NCBI GenBank assembly: GCA_948567375.1
Contig: OX419756.1
Location: 61,792,552-61,856,551, forward strand
Length of the DNA stretch: 64,000 nt
Source of the DNA: Lunularia cruciata
Taxonomy: Eukaryota > Streptophyta > Marchantiopsida > Lunulariales > Lunulariaceae
Direction: 5' to 3'
A model generated the notes under the pieces. That model saw nothing but the letters and a program-made list of their open reading frames with translations. It did no database searches and was not told the origin of the DNA. How positions within the stretch are numbered: position 1 is the stretch's first letter; every line of letters starts with the position of its first letter. A program made the translations under genes and the position numbers. This document shows positions 46,707 to 57,792 of the stretch, piece by piece.

Positions 46707-47132
46707 TGTTAAAGATCATGACCAAGGAGAGAAATAGGAGAATGAAAGTTCACATTAGGACACTTGAATGAGTGAAAACTCTCAATGCCTAGCATGAGCT
46801 TTGGCTCTTGTTTTTATAGTGATCATACAAGGCTCTTGAAAAGCTTCTCAAGAAGCTTATTTGAGCTGCTTTCTTGGAGAGCAAGTCAAGTTAATTGGGA
46901 AGCTTCTCAAGAAGCTTCCTTCTAAAAGTCGCTTACTTGACATGTAAGCTAAGCTAGTTGGAACCTTCTAGAAGTTTCCTTCTAGAAGCTACTTACTTGA
47001 GTTGCAAACTAAGGTAGTCAAGAAGCTTCCCAAGAAGCTTCCTAGATACTTTTGGAATATTCTAGGCTAATTTGTCTTATTTGCTACTTCATTAGCCCTA
47101 CCAACTTTATTGCTAAACTCCATATTGTTACA
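46707..47132 (-). repeat. 5' LTR of the chromovirus
   Basis: 426 bp, TG...CA ends on the minus strand (TGTAACAATATGG ... TTTAACA). U3 carries several GAAGCTTC dyads and the four-unit GAAccTTCtaGAAgtTTC at 46,961-46,978. Confidence 0.93.
46811..46978 (-). promoter_or_regulatory. LTR promoter: TATA box with upstream heat-shock-element-like array
   Basis: A minus-strand ACTATAAAAAC box lies at 46,812-46,820. About 145 bp upstream is GAAccTTCtaGAAgtTTC, four perfect alternating GAA/TTC units with 2-bp spacing, the binding pattern of heat-shock factors. Further GAAnnTTC dyads lie between. The same layout is in the 3' LTR and in the LTR piece at 37,467-37,753. Confidence 0.6.
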
Positions 47133-47684
47133 TTTTGGCTGATCAAGGTATAGAGTTCTTGGGGAAGAGGTCTTGTGTGGTTGATTGATCATTGTTCTAC
47201 CTCCCGAGATCACTCTAAGGCAGATGGCTTAGCAAAGAGAGTGGTTCAAACAATGAAGAGAGGATTGCAAAAGTATGGTTTGTAGAGAGGACACTTGGGA
47301 GATTGGGATCTCTAGTTACCTTGGTTGGCCATGGGCTATTGGTTCAATCGGCAAGCCTCCTTAGCATCCTTCTCTCCTTAATTTCTACTCTAGATTTACC
47401 AACAGCCATTTGTCAAGATGCTATTGTAGTGTTGGACTTGGATGATCCAGATGTATGGATGAGCACATATTCTCAACGAGCAGAAATCTTTCAAAAAGCG
47501 ATGTCAATAGCCTTTGAGAACTTGGCAATTGCTCAACATAAGGATACCTTATGTTATGCTACCATTTGACAAGGAGTTTATAGACTCTTGATACATCAAT
47601 TTCATCCAAGTGACTATGTATATCTATAACAAACAGCACTGAGGACACTTGATGTTTCTATAAGCCGCACTATCTTCAAAATGC
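47133..47684 (+). pseudogene. H-family integrase core and C-terminal part
   Basis: Continues the reading broken at 41,504. It has a DHPKADGLA-type catalytic Glu region near 47,205-47,240 (Glu appears as Lys in AKRVVQT), then GDWDL and the ORF 47,303-47,569 with VVLDLDDPDVW and MSIAFENLAIAQHKDTL. Stops and frameshifts present. Confidence 0.85.
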
Positions 47685-47972
47685 ATGAGTTTTTGCCATT
47701 TGAAGTCTTTGTGTTGGAAGGACATGATGGTGCTGTTTGGAAGGATCATGTGCGCAAATGTGTGCCCATGCCACCTCCTAAACATTGATGGTACTATGGA
47801 CCCAACCTTGGCGTTTATATGTGCAAGCTTGCGGTGTATGTTATGTGGCTCTTCTGGTGGAGCTGCTACTATGTTAGTGAGTGACAACTGTTCAAGAGGA
47901 TGGCATATGGCATGTATGACTCCTCCCCTCTTGGTGGTTCCTCAAGGACAATGATTATATCCTAAATGTACT
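47685..47972 (+). pseudogene. PHD finger at the C-terminus of the H-family integrase (degenerate)
   Basis: The frame reads LRCMLCGSSGG, then LVSDNC, then GWHMAC, and after a stop LYPKC. Spacing is C-x2-C-x11-[S]-x2-C-x4-H-x2-C-x14-[Y]-x2-C, exactly the C4HC3 pattern of PHD zinc fingers with the third and seventh ligands changed (Cys to Ser, Cys to Tyr). A TGA at 47,952-47,954 sits where PHD fingers have Trp. PHD fingers read histone H3 tails. Here the domain would have guided integration, in the role that chromodomains play in chromoviruses (inference). Confidence 0.75.
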
Positions 47973-48794
47973 TGACCTATAGCTAATTTTTCTTTATATG
48001 GTAGAGATTGCAGACAAGCAACTAACAATGGGGCTCAATAGCACCCGGCCTCTTGATCTTTTGTCCACCATAAGGTATACCACATACTTGGAGTAGATGG
48101 CTATCTAGAGTTAGAGGGACCTAACTGCCAGCTAATGGAATGATTGTGGTACTTGATAGTCCATGCATGACTTATGTGTGAGTTGTGCTTCTAAAGTGTG
48201 TGATGTTGACTATGATGTATGTTGTGTAGCAATGTGTATATGTACAACAACTATCATGCCATTTTTAGCTTCACATCTAGATTGCTTGGACATTGGAATA
48301 GTAGTGATAGTAGTTAGAGGTATTTTGGTAGTTACTCATAGATACTTTACGATGGTCTGATTTTGTGTTATGGGTACTAATTGCATGGTGGGGCCCACTA
48401 TCACTTGCATCATTTTCACCGTCAGGTGTGCTATCAGTAGGACCATTGGTGTCAGACCTAGGTTGAAGTTAGGAGTATGACCTGGGAGTGCAGATATAGA
48501 GAGCTCACTTCTCTATTGTTGAGCCTTTGAGTTCCTGGCTAGAGGGGATAGAAAGTCGGCAATCGTCACATAGAGTCTCTTAGCTAGAGTGGGTGTGGCT
48601 TGATTGTAATTAGGGCCTAGTTGTTGGCATATTATTGAGTGATAGATCAAGTACTGATCTGATTGAGTATGATTTGAGTTGTGTAATTGAACTGATATTG
48701 TGGTACTTTAGAGTCCATGTATGACTTACATGTGAGTTGTGCTTTTATAGTGTGTGATATTGACAGTGAAGTACGTTGTGTAGTGATGTGTATT
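47973..48794. other. Probable H-family 3' region, with a 105-bp direct repeat
   Basis: 48,142-48,245 recurs at 48,692-48,795 with about 15 changes. The second copy ends exactly where block D begins. No coding region beyond short frames. It may be part of an LTR; I could not fix its ends. Confidence 0.5.
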
Positions 48795-50817
48795 TGAAAA
48801 ACAAAGACTACAAGAGTATCAAAAGCAAGAAAGCTAAAGTTTATGCATATAGATGTGTATAGCCCAACTCCAATTGAGTCATTTGGAGGATCTCACTACT
48901 ACATCATCTTTACAGTTGATGCTACTAAGAAGGTATGGGTTTAATTCTTGAAAAATATATGTATTTAGTGTTTTTAAGCAATGGATATTTCAGGTTGAAA
49001 ACCAATCAGGTTTAAAAATCAAGTGCTTGAAATCTGATAATCGTGGAGAGTATAGTAGTAATGAGTTTAGAGAGTACTATGTAGGAGATGGGATCAGAAT
49101 GATCAAAACTGTCCCTAAGACAACCCAAAAAAATGATATGATGAATGCTTGAATAGAACTCTCAATGAGAGAGCTAGATGCATGAGACAACAAACAAGGT
49201 TGCCAAAAGTATTTTGGGCAAATACAGTCAACACAACTGCATACATCAGCAATGAAAGATCCTTTGCTCCTTTGGCATTCAAGATCCTTGAGGAGGAATT
49301 GTCAAGACAGAAGGTGAATCTCTTGCACTTAAGAACCTTTGGTTATGTCCCGTATGCAAAGATTCTAGATAGTAATAGGAACAAGCTTAAATAAAAATCA
49401 AAGAAGTATTTCTTCATTGGATATGAATTAGAAAACATGGGTTGTTGTCTTTGAAATGAAAATAATGGAAAAGTGCTCAGAAGTAGAGATGGCATTTTCC
49501 ATGACAATATTTTGTACAAGATAAGCTTGGATCATGTTTTGAGGTTATAGAAAAACAAGAAGAACATCAAGAAGAAATAGTGTTAGAAGACATTTTAGAG
49601 AATAATGTTTTAGGAAATAGGATTTAGTAGAAACTAGAGATATCATACCAGATTCAATCACACTTTTGACTGATTTGAGGAGATCTACAAGATTGTATGA
49701 ATTGGTTGAGAGGTATTCTCCATCCATGTATTACATACTACAAAAAGAAAATGGTGAACCTAAGTGCTACTTAGAGGCAATATAAAAGGATAACTCATTG
49801 TAGTGAGAGCTTGGAATGAAGGAAGAGATGTCATCCTTAGAGAAGAATGAGACTTGGTCATTGACCAAGCTACTAGAGGGAAAGAAAGCATTGCATAACA
49901 AATGGGTGTACATAGTCAAAGAAGAACAGGATGGAAGAAAGAAGTACAAGGCCAGACTTATGGCAAAAGGTTTCTAACAAAGCCAATTTATACCTTTGGT
50001 AAACCAAAGGTAAAGAATATAACAAGATTTTCTCTCCCGTAGTTAAGATGAATAACATCATATTAGTCTTAAGTCTTGTGACTACAAAGGATTTACATCT
50101 AGAATAGCAAGTTGTAAAAACAACATTTCTACTTGGAGATCTTGAGGAGGATGTCTATATGGCACAACTTGAGGAAGGGTCATTTCAAATCACTAAGAAA
50201 GGGGATATTGTTTGCAATTTGAAAAAGAGTCTCTATGGTTTGAAACAAGCTCTTGTATATTGGTAGTTGAAAGTCAATGGCTATATGATCAACAATGGTT
50301 ACACCATATGCAGAATGGATCATTGCTGCTATATTTAAGTCATTTGTTGATTCATACATCATCTTGCTACTTGATGTTGATGATATATGGTTGTTGGACC
50401 CAACACAAGGGAAACCAACTAGCTTAAGTATCAATTAACTGATGTATTTGAGATGAAAGACCTAGGTCCTTCACAACATATACATGGAATGAGGATTCAA
50501 AAAATACAAATTTGCATGTGTTTTTAGGTTATCTTAAGAGAAATACATCAAGAAGTTGATGGACAAATTTGGTTTATAAAATGATACAATTTGAACCACT
50601 CCCTTGGGAAGTCACTTTCATGTTGGTACTTGAAGTGAAATTAGTGACATGAAGTGACACTTTAGGCCGGTGCCTGAATTAAACATTGTTGGAGTTAACA
50701 ATCTTGTAGATATCTTTACCAAGGTAGTCATAATTGAGAAGCTCAAGCAATGCGTAGTTGCAATTAGACTTCAAAGTTTATTGATTTGAGAAGTCATAAA
50801 CATTAGGTGGCAAGTAA
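48795..50817 (+). pseudogene. Ty1/copia pol remnant (block D)
   Basis: Plus-strand reading: integrase core KLMHIDVYSPTPIESFGG near 48,840, integrase tail ORF 49,149-49,394, RT start KKALHNKWVYIVKEEQDG near 49,880-49,930, and SLYGLKQA near 50,230. The RNase H is mostly missing with the same filler as block A. The 5' half (gag, protease) is absent. Confidence 0.9.
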
Positions 50818-52040
50818 TGTTAGAGTCCAATTGGGATTTAATAAGTGTGGATTTTGATTAATTCTAGAAATAGAAAATTATTGGAATAATTTATTGGAAT
50901 AATTTTATTGCAAAAGTATCCTACAAGAACATTGAAGAGTCAATACAATATAGATCTTCTATGGGATTGTAGAAGAGTAAGTGTGGGATAGATATTCAAA
51001 TGACAAGATTCTATTTATGGGAGTACACAAAAAAGCAGTTCACATGAGGATTGATTTCTTGATGAATTCATATGTCCCGTCAGTTCTTTTATTCTTTTTG
51101 TGAGTTTCTTGTCAGTTTTTTCCTGGCAGCTTTTTTTTTCTGATAGTCCCCCTGGGGCCCTTTTTTTAAGTTTTTTTCCTTGTTTGTCTAATAGTCCGGG
51201 GGGCTCTTTTTTGACCGTCCACCCTGTACATCACTTTGATGCAGTCTATCAGGTCATCTTCAAAGGACCATGTAATAGGCACTCGGGGGGTGTGCGGGGT
51301 TGAAGAAGCTCCAAAGAAAATAAGGTTAGAGAGCAATGTGATGTGCAACGTACAGTTTGTAGAGCTGTATCCCAGCTCGGTGAACGGGCCCTAGGGCAGA
51401 CTATTTAAATGAGTCATAATTTATCTCATTGGAATCATCTTGTCAAGGACTTTCCATAAATACCAAGATCATAGAAAATGGAGTTCCAGAAAGAAGTTAC
51501 ATCCAACTAAAGTTCAAGACAAATGTGTCCTAAGGGAGCTATAAGATTGGCTCTTACAAGATGGGCTTTGGAACTTGTGGGATTGGCTATGGGAGCTACA
51601 AGGATGGTTTTGGGATGGCTCATATGGGATTCTACTGTGGGACTACAAGATTCTACTATGTGAATGGCTTGTGTGGGAATGTACCCTACAAGAAGCTGTG
51701 GGAATGGATCCCACTTGCAAAACTTGGTAAGGTGACATGTATCACTTGGTACCATACAATCTAGCGTTAGATATGGGATCAATTGGCACCACAAATTCCA
51801 AAACTAGATAAGGGATGACAAGTACATGTATATGCAAATATTTTAGTGTTGATAGTCAATTGAGATCTTTGATAATAAAATTCTGTGCAATTGTAGACAT
51901 AGGTCGATGTTGGCCTAACCATATGAAATCTATGTAATTTCTATGCATGTTTCTCCTTACTAGATTGATGAATGATTTTTTGCTCACAAAATAGTCAATT
52001 TTTTATTTCATTGTCTTTCAATCCAATTTGATTTCTCCCA
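50818..52040 (+). repeat. Copia 3' LTR (block D), with an internal insertion
   Basis: TGTTAGAGTCC at 50,818 to CTCCCA at 52,040. The length exceeds that of block A by the 51,070-51,400 insertion. Confidence 0.82.
51070..51400. mobile_element. About 330-bp CpG- and T-run-rich insertion in the copia LTR
   Basis: Absent from the aligned LTRs at 8,778-9,648 and 23,546-24,365. It has T-runs and two related words (TAGTCCCCCTGGGGCCC and TAGTCCGGGGGGCTC), then CpG-rich unique sequence. No coding potential. A short mobile element such as a SINE-like or small DNA element is possible. Confidence 0.55.
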
Positions 52041-53571
52041 CCAAATGGAACATAACATTGGGATGTTCACCTTGGAATGGAAAACTCCAACAAGCTACCC
52101 AAATGGAGTTTATGGAGCACAATGATCATAGAAACAAAGAATCCCAATAGGAGATATTGAGTCACTTATAAGTAATTTGACTTGTTTCAATGGGATTGAA
52201 GGCTCAACCTATGAAATCACAAGGCATGATATAAGAATGAAGTTATAGAATTTTGGTAGATTTTGGGAGTTTTTAAATTGTATGTCCATGCAATTAGCAA
52301 CAGAATTAAATATATTCTTTTAAAACCAATTTTATGTAGCAAATTGATGATGGTATATGGTAGAAAGGGTTTTGCATTTTGAACCTAACAACCTATTGCA
52401 TTCAAGATTGGGAAGGAGTATTCTCAATACATGAGATTTATTGTCACCTCCTTGCACTACAATATCAATCTAGGTCTTCCTTGGCTTGAACATCATAAGG
52501 TTCAATTTAGTTTGACGTAACAACAAATTCAACACCAAAGGTAAAAATTAACAATTATGTTGTTTGGCACCTTGAGTAAGACATCTAAGAACAATCCATC
52601 CCAAGATGCAAATTTTGTGAGTATAACAGCTGTAAAGTAGGTTTTGGAGGAAGATATGCTTACTTTTGCAATGTGGATCAGATCTATTGTGCAAGGAGAT
52701 TATTCTGAAGATCAAAAGTCATTGGTTGATCAAATAGTTCAAGAATTTGCAAATGTGTTCTGGATGATCTTCCAAAGAGTTTACCCTCTTATCAAGGGAT
52801 GCCTTTCAAGATTGAGTTTTTATCAAATAATACTCCAATGAGTACATCAATCTATAATCTCTCACCAAAGGAGTTAGAAGAACTTCAAATGTTGATTGAG
52901 TTGCTGGAGAAGAATTTCATAGAATAGAATAAATTTTACTTGGGGAGCACCAATACTCTTTGTACCAAAGAAGGATGGAGGAATTAAATTTTCTATTGAC
53001 TACCTTGGCCTTAATAAGCAAAAAATGAAGGAGTCATATCCTTTTTCTTGAATTGATGATTTGTTGGATAAATTGAGTGAAGCATGATACTTCTCCAAAT
53101 TGGACCTTTTTATCAGCTATTGGAAGATTCCTATTGACAAGAAAGATGTGCAAATGATTATCTTTCACACAAAGCATAGAGAATTATACCTTTTGGGTTA
53201 ACTAATGCTCTAGTAATTTTCATGGGTACCTATGAAAACTATCGGAGCATACAATGTGTGTTGGATAGGCTGTTGGATCTATATCTTGTTGTGTTCTTTG
53301 AATGATATTTCAAACTATGGTAAGATAGAGATAGAACACAAGAGTCACATACAATAAGTCTTAAGATAACCACCGATGGTAGTTTTACTACACGAGATCA
53401 AAGTGTAATTTTTGGTATAAGGAAATTACCTTCTTGGATCATAAGGTCTTATTAGAGAGGATCAAGATGGAAGAGGATAAAAATATCAAGGTCAGTTATA
53501 ATTAGCCTAATCCTAAGGATGCCATGGAAATCCAAGCATTTAATGGATTAGCAAGCTTTTTTTGACAATTC
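52041..53571 (+). pseudogene. Chromovirus-type gypsy protease-RT fragment (block D, inverted)
   Basis: Same fragment and edges as 7,199-8,777 but on plus. The protease motif reads DFGS near 52,258. RT pieces: LFVPKKDGG near 52,955-52,985 and YLGLNKQK near 53,000-53,025. Stops throughout. Confidence 0.83.
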
Positions 53572-53885
53572 TACAACACTTGTTGGTGCATGTATGCTCT
53601 AGAGGGATATTAAGTTTTGTATTGCAAGTAGTGGAAAAATATTATCTATATGGAGTTAAGCTAAGCTTGTACATTAGTCATGATTGGCTAGACTTAGTCC
53701 TATCTAAGATAAAAGTGACCCTATTCTAGAGGAAAGGAAGGGAAAAGAGTGAACATCACTATTTTGTCTTCTAGTGTATTGACTTGGTACTATTCCTTGG
53801 TATTTGACTTGAAAGAAATATTTGAGAACTCTAGGTCCACAAGCCTTGTTAGGGTGGAATTTTCTCTAGGCCAAGGATAGCACAT
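53572..53885 (+). repeat. Truncated LTR-2 (block D)
   Basis: Reverse-complement match to about 6,890-7,198. It ends at 53,885 where segment F2 begins. Confidence 0.65.
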
Positions 53886-54429
53886 ATTTTTTCACACTTT
53901 TTAGGGATCATTTTTACAAAATAAAACATCATGCCACCATATTAAATTTATCCTGAATATTGATGAGATTTACTAAACTAGATTAATCATGAGATATAAT
54001 ATATCTTTGATAATTGAAACTAAAGAAATTCAATTTATGATGGTCCTCTTAGATTACATCTTTTAAAGGAAGCAACATGATAGGATAGGTTCTAACACCA
54101 AGAATCAACCCATCCTTCTCTATTTTAGATTGAAATAGCCGTAAAGGATCTTATGGCTCAATTATACACACATAATCCAACTGTTTCTATATTTTCACCA
54201 TGTGTTAGCTTAATTTTCCTTGCACTTTTGATTTATTTATCAACATTTAGCAATCTTACAATATAAAGTCCCATAATTTGGACTCAACCCTACTAATCAC
54301 ATGAGTTCTATAAAAGGTGCAATAAAATATTCTTTATTTAGAAGACATGTGAATTGGAGTCCAAACTACCATCCACTGGGATGTTTAAGATTGGTGCAAA
54401 GAAGAAGCTATAAAAGAGGCCAAGAAGTC

Positions 54430-54660
54430 TAACTAGAAATAGTTGTAGGAAGCTAGAGCTATACTCTTAATCCAAATTCACAAGGCTCAAGTTCAACAAA
54501 AGACTAGTTATGACTGGAAATTGCAAAAGTACAAATGGCTGTATTTCAACAGAGTAGATTGTATTATGTTCTTTGATTCATTTGTTACAAGTGAGCAAAG
54601 AAGAAATTTCTCTCAAATTATTTTGATATTTATATTGTAGGGAAGGAGAATAGTAATCAT
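54430..54660 (+). pseudogene. Remnant of a gypsy integrase tail inside F2
   Basis: Counterpart of 28,840-29,060: AQVQQKTSYDW and a MFFDSF stretch like the gypsy-1 integrase tail. Confidence 0.55.
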
Positions 54661-54919
54661 AATCATAATACGAAAAAGATAAGAGATAGACACCTTCATA
54701 GAACCAAGTATAAGATTTGAAACTTTCTTATTGTAGGTAATAATACTTCACTCTAAAAAAGCATGTGAGACCAAAACCCATTCGGACGCCTATGACTTAA
54801 GATTCCTTTATCCAAAAGTCATACTAAAAAGTAAAGATTATTTTGAAGTATTTGATATGGTACATTCGGAGATTATAAAAAGAAGAGCTTAGGACGAGGA
54901 AGAAATCCATAAGTATCAC

Positions 54920-55410
54920 TTGTATATAAATCCATCACCTAGTCGGCGTATCAATCTATGTACCAAGGTAAGAGAGCTTCGTACATAGAGTGAGTGAGCG
55001 AGTAGAAGGAGGCAAGATCAGTGCAACGTATCTGCTTCAAAGTAAAGAAATTATTATTTTGTTTTATAAATTGTTTAAGAATTTGTTTAAGGTAGATGAG
55101 ACGCACATTCCTGTCCTGGCATTTGGCCGCTCGGGACTGTCATGTCTATTTTGGCTGCTTTGCAATCTTTTCCTTTCACACTTGTACAAGGGACAAACAA
55201 GTGCCGTCTCCCTTCGGGGTACTATTTATATATATCATTCATTCCTTCTAAGCTAATATCGTGAACTCAGGACAGTGATTACCAGTCGAAAGCACGAACT
55301 TGCGGTCTAGATTTTGGTAAGAACAGGAAAATCGAAATGTTTTTAGTGAGAATAACACTTCCGGATTTCAATTGATTAAGAATTTATGAGACGCACATTC
55401 CTGTCCTGTC
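54920..55410 (+). promoter_or_regulatory. First leader modules of F2 with TATA-like box and 21-bp direct repeats
   Basis: TGTATATAAATCC near 54,922 is a good TATA-box match; the F1 equivalent reads TTTATACAAATCC. CAAGGTAAGAG (a splice-donor look-alike) follows. GAGACGCACATTCCTGTCCTG occurs at 55,098 and again at 55,388. Between them lies a leader module with GGTAAGAACAGG. F1 has only one of the two copies. Confidence 0.5.
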
Positions 55411-56516
55411 TGTCTCTGCCAGCAACCACAGAAATCATGATTAAGTTCCCAAAATATGCAAAGTCTCACAAGCACGCCTACCGGTACTGCTGCTTCGAAG
55501 CTCTATATACTGCGTGGTCAAAGCTAGCAACCAGTATCCCCTCACCATACTTTGCGTGACGATTGTTCCGAGGATATCATACTAGTTAATATCAATGCCC
55601 TTAACACATTCATCGCAAAATCATTTCGAAATCAAGCACCAAAATTGATTGTATCTATCAACCATTGAAATCCATTTCCATAGATTCATGTAATTCCATT
55701 TCTATAGAATTCTATGTGGGCTTTCTTGTTTCCTAACTGCAGCTAGTAATTCTGCAACCCTGTTCCCCAACTTTGAGCTCTATGGTCTCGTCCATTCTCT
55801 ACTCTATCATGCCCTATTGCTTGGTCCACTCTAGGACCTGTCTATTCCGCTCTGGACACTCCAGGTCCAGTCCCGTGAGCTCTTATGTGATTATTTCCCG
55901 TGATCCTCACAATGAGATGTTATATTCTTTATTCTATATAGAACCAGTACTCATTTATATCACCCTTCACATTTGAAAATATTAATTGTCCAAAGAATAA
56001 AAGCAACATAAATCCTGCTGCCTCATTTCCGTAAAACTAAGAAACACAAATAAAATTGAAAAAAAAAGATCAGGACACATCATACTAAATAACTATTTCA
56101 AATACTAAAAGAATCTAGTTACACCCTATCTTTTTATAGAATTATTATGGCTTTCATTCTAGATAACAATTAGGCCAAACTTGAATAAAACCAAACCTTA
56201 TAATAAACCAAACCAATAAAGCCTTATATACTTTTATCCTATAGGCACCAAATGTACACTGGAAAATTCTTTCACGTCTCTCTTATCTCTCCTCGCTCCT
56301 CGTCGACGCTACGCTAATCTTTTGTATCAATCAACCGTTTATAGATTTCGTATAGGTTTGGCTATATTCACCTGTCTTCTTCGGGCTTTCCATAGACAGT
56401 CCTCTAATAATGATACAGATTTTAAACCTAAACTCTTTTTATCACACCACTTCCTTTAATTTCTGAGTTCAGTATTAGCAGAATCCAGAATCCCTCTACT
56501 ACATATGGTGATGTCC

Positions 56517-56856
56517 GTACAGTCCGTACAAGTAGAAAGTACCAACTAGCGCTCTAGAAAAGAATGAATCGAATGAATGTTCCGAAAGAATAACAATCCG
56601 AATTCGAATTTCAGTGTTCAGAACTTTCAAGGTAAATGAGATGCACATTCCTGCTTGGAGTCTAGCAATCATAGACATGATTTAGTTCCAAAAAACATTG
56701 AAAGTCTCACAAGCACGCCGACTGGTAAGGGAATGGTAGTGCTGCTTCGAAGCTACATATACTGCATGATCACCATTAGCAACCAGTATGTCCTTCATCA
56801 TACTTTGAGTGACGATTGTAGACGCAGGACTTGCAGAAATCGGGACTATTGCCAAC
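56517..56856 (+). promoter_or_regulatory. 5' leader of proline-rich gene 2
   Basis: Equivalent to 30,450-30,797. The donor-like CTGGTAAGG at about 56,723 and the CTTGCAG just upstream of the ATG are both kept. Confidence 0.45.
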
Positions 56857-57333
56857 ATGGGGAAGATGAATCACTTCACTACTGGCTCGTTCATGGTTTT
56901 GGTATGTTGCGTGTGCATCGGAGGAATGCTGTTGCCCACAGCAATGGCATCCCGCGTTCTCATGGCGGATAATCCATCAGCACCACCACCAGCCTCGCAA
57001 AGTTCCGATCCTGATTTCCATCTAACCCGTTTACCCACACTCCCCCCTCTACCCAATACCTTTCCTGGATCGAACCCGCCTTCTGCGCACCCTTCCCCAT
57101 CTTCCAGGTCCAATCCTGTTTCCCCCACACTGCCCCCGCTACCCAATATCGTTCAGCTTCCGAGTCTACCTCCTTTCCGTCTACCTTCTATCCCTTCCGT
57201 CCCACTCCCCCCCCGTCCACCTCCTTCTCCCAGAGCTACACATTCCCCTCCTCCTCCACACAATGCGTCTCCTGCTCGGTCTCCGGAATCTCATGATCAT
57301 TCTGCCAGGGCTCCCAGTTCTCATAGCGGGTGA
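56857..57333 (+). CDS. Secreted proline-rich cell-wall-type protein, gene 2
   Basis: A 158-residue ORF, same start context and signal peptide as gene 1, with Met for Ile in the hydrophobic core. Five residues differ: Thr4Met, Ile30Met, His48Gln, Pro57Thr, His120Arg. The LPTLPPLPN, TLPPLPN, SIPSVPLPP and SPPPP blocks are kept. It is likely exported to the cell wall, with prolines open to hydroxylation (family knowledge). The alternative frame that is open across gene 1 is closed by a TAA here, which supports this frame as the real one. Same flanks as gene 1, and the same tandem units downstream. Confidence 0.75.
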   Translation: MGKMNHFTTGSFMVLVCCVCIGGMLLPTAMASRVLMADNPSAPPPASQSSDPDFHLTRLPTLPPLPNTFPGSNPPSAHPSPSSRSNPVSPTLPPLPNIVQLPSLPPFRLPSIPSVPLPPRPPPSPRATHSPPPPHNASPARSPESHDHSARAPSSHSG

Positions 57334-57792
57334 TCGTCCGTAATGTGTACTGGGTCTGTCAAGCTGAGACTTCAGAGACTCTGCTGACAATTCTGCAACG
57401 GTTCCTACTGCACACCGGGGATGATCATCAGCCGTCTCATATTTGTAGATTTACTGATGCGGACGCCTTATTGCTTGACTCATCCGCACATTGGTTGACT
57501 TTCTTAGAAGAGCTTCCTGCTCTCGCGGTTGGTTTACAGATGTAAAGTTTACAAGTCCGAATTTAAGTTTTCGTTTGAGTGCTGTGATGGTGGCTACAAG
57601 AGCTTGGATCCGTCTGCAGATTTGCCTCTCTATGAGTTTCGGCTCGCCGACTAACACTGGCACCAACCGCGTGGATGAACTGAGGTAGCAATGCCCTCCG
57701 TGCTCAAGAGTACACCGAAATTCGAAATGGAATAAGCGCTAAGCACATGACTCTAGGATGAGCCAAGATAGGTAGCTGCAGAAAGCTATTCG
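57334..57792. other. 3' flank of proline-rich gene 2
   Basis: As in F1 but with an extra 18 bp (about 57,343-57,360) just after the stop codon. No gene supported. Confidence 0.5.

Larger units (their letters stand above)
41505..47132 (-). mobile_element. Full-length Ty3/gypsy chromovirus with both LTRs and target duplication
   Basis: 5,628 bp. LTRs of 426 bp each, flanked by the identical 5-mer TTTTG at 41,500-41,504 and 47,133-47,137. On the minus strand the order is 5' LTR, primer-binding site, gag with zinc knuckle, protease, RT, RNase H, integrase, chromodomain, polypurine tract, 3' LTR. The coding region is broken by many stops and shifts. It inserted into the integrase of an H-family element on the opposite strand. 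About 50 LTR mismatches by eye (about 12%) point to an old insertion. Fragments of the same family occur in blocks A, B and D. Confidence 0.95.

Noticed and set aside
51561-51764. A Gly/Tyr-rich frame (GYGSYKDGFG)
   Set aside because: It is the repeated TGGGAGCTACAAGGATGG words of the copia LTR read as codons. The equivalents in other LTR copies have stops.
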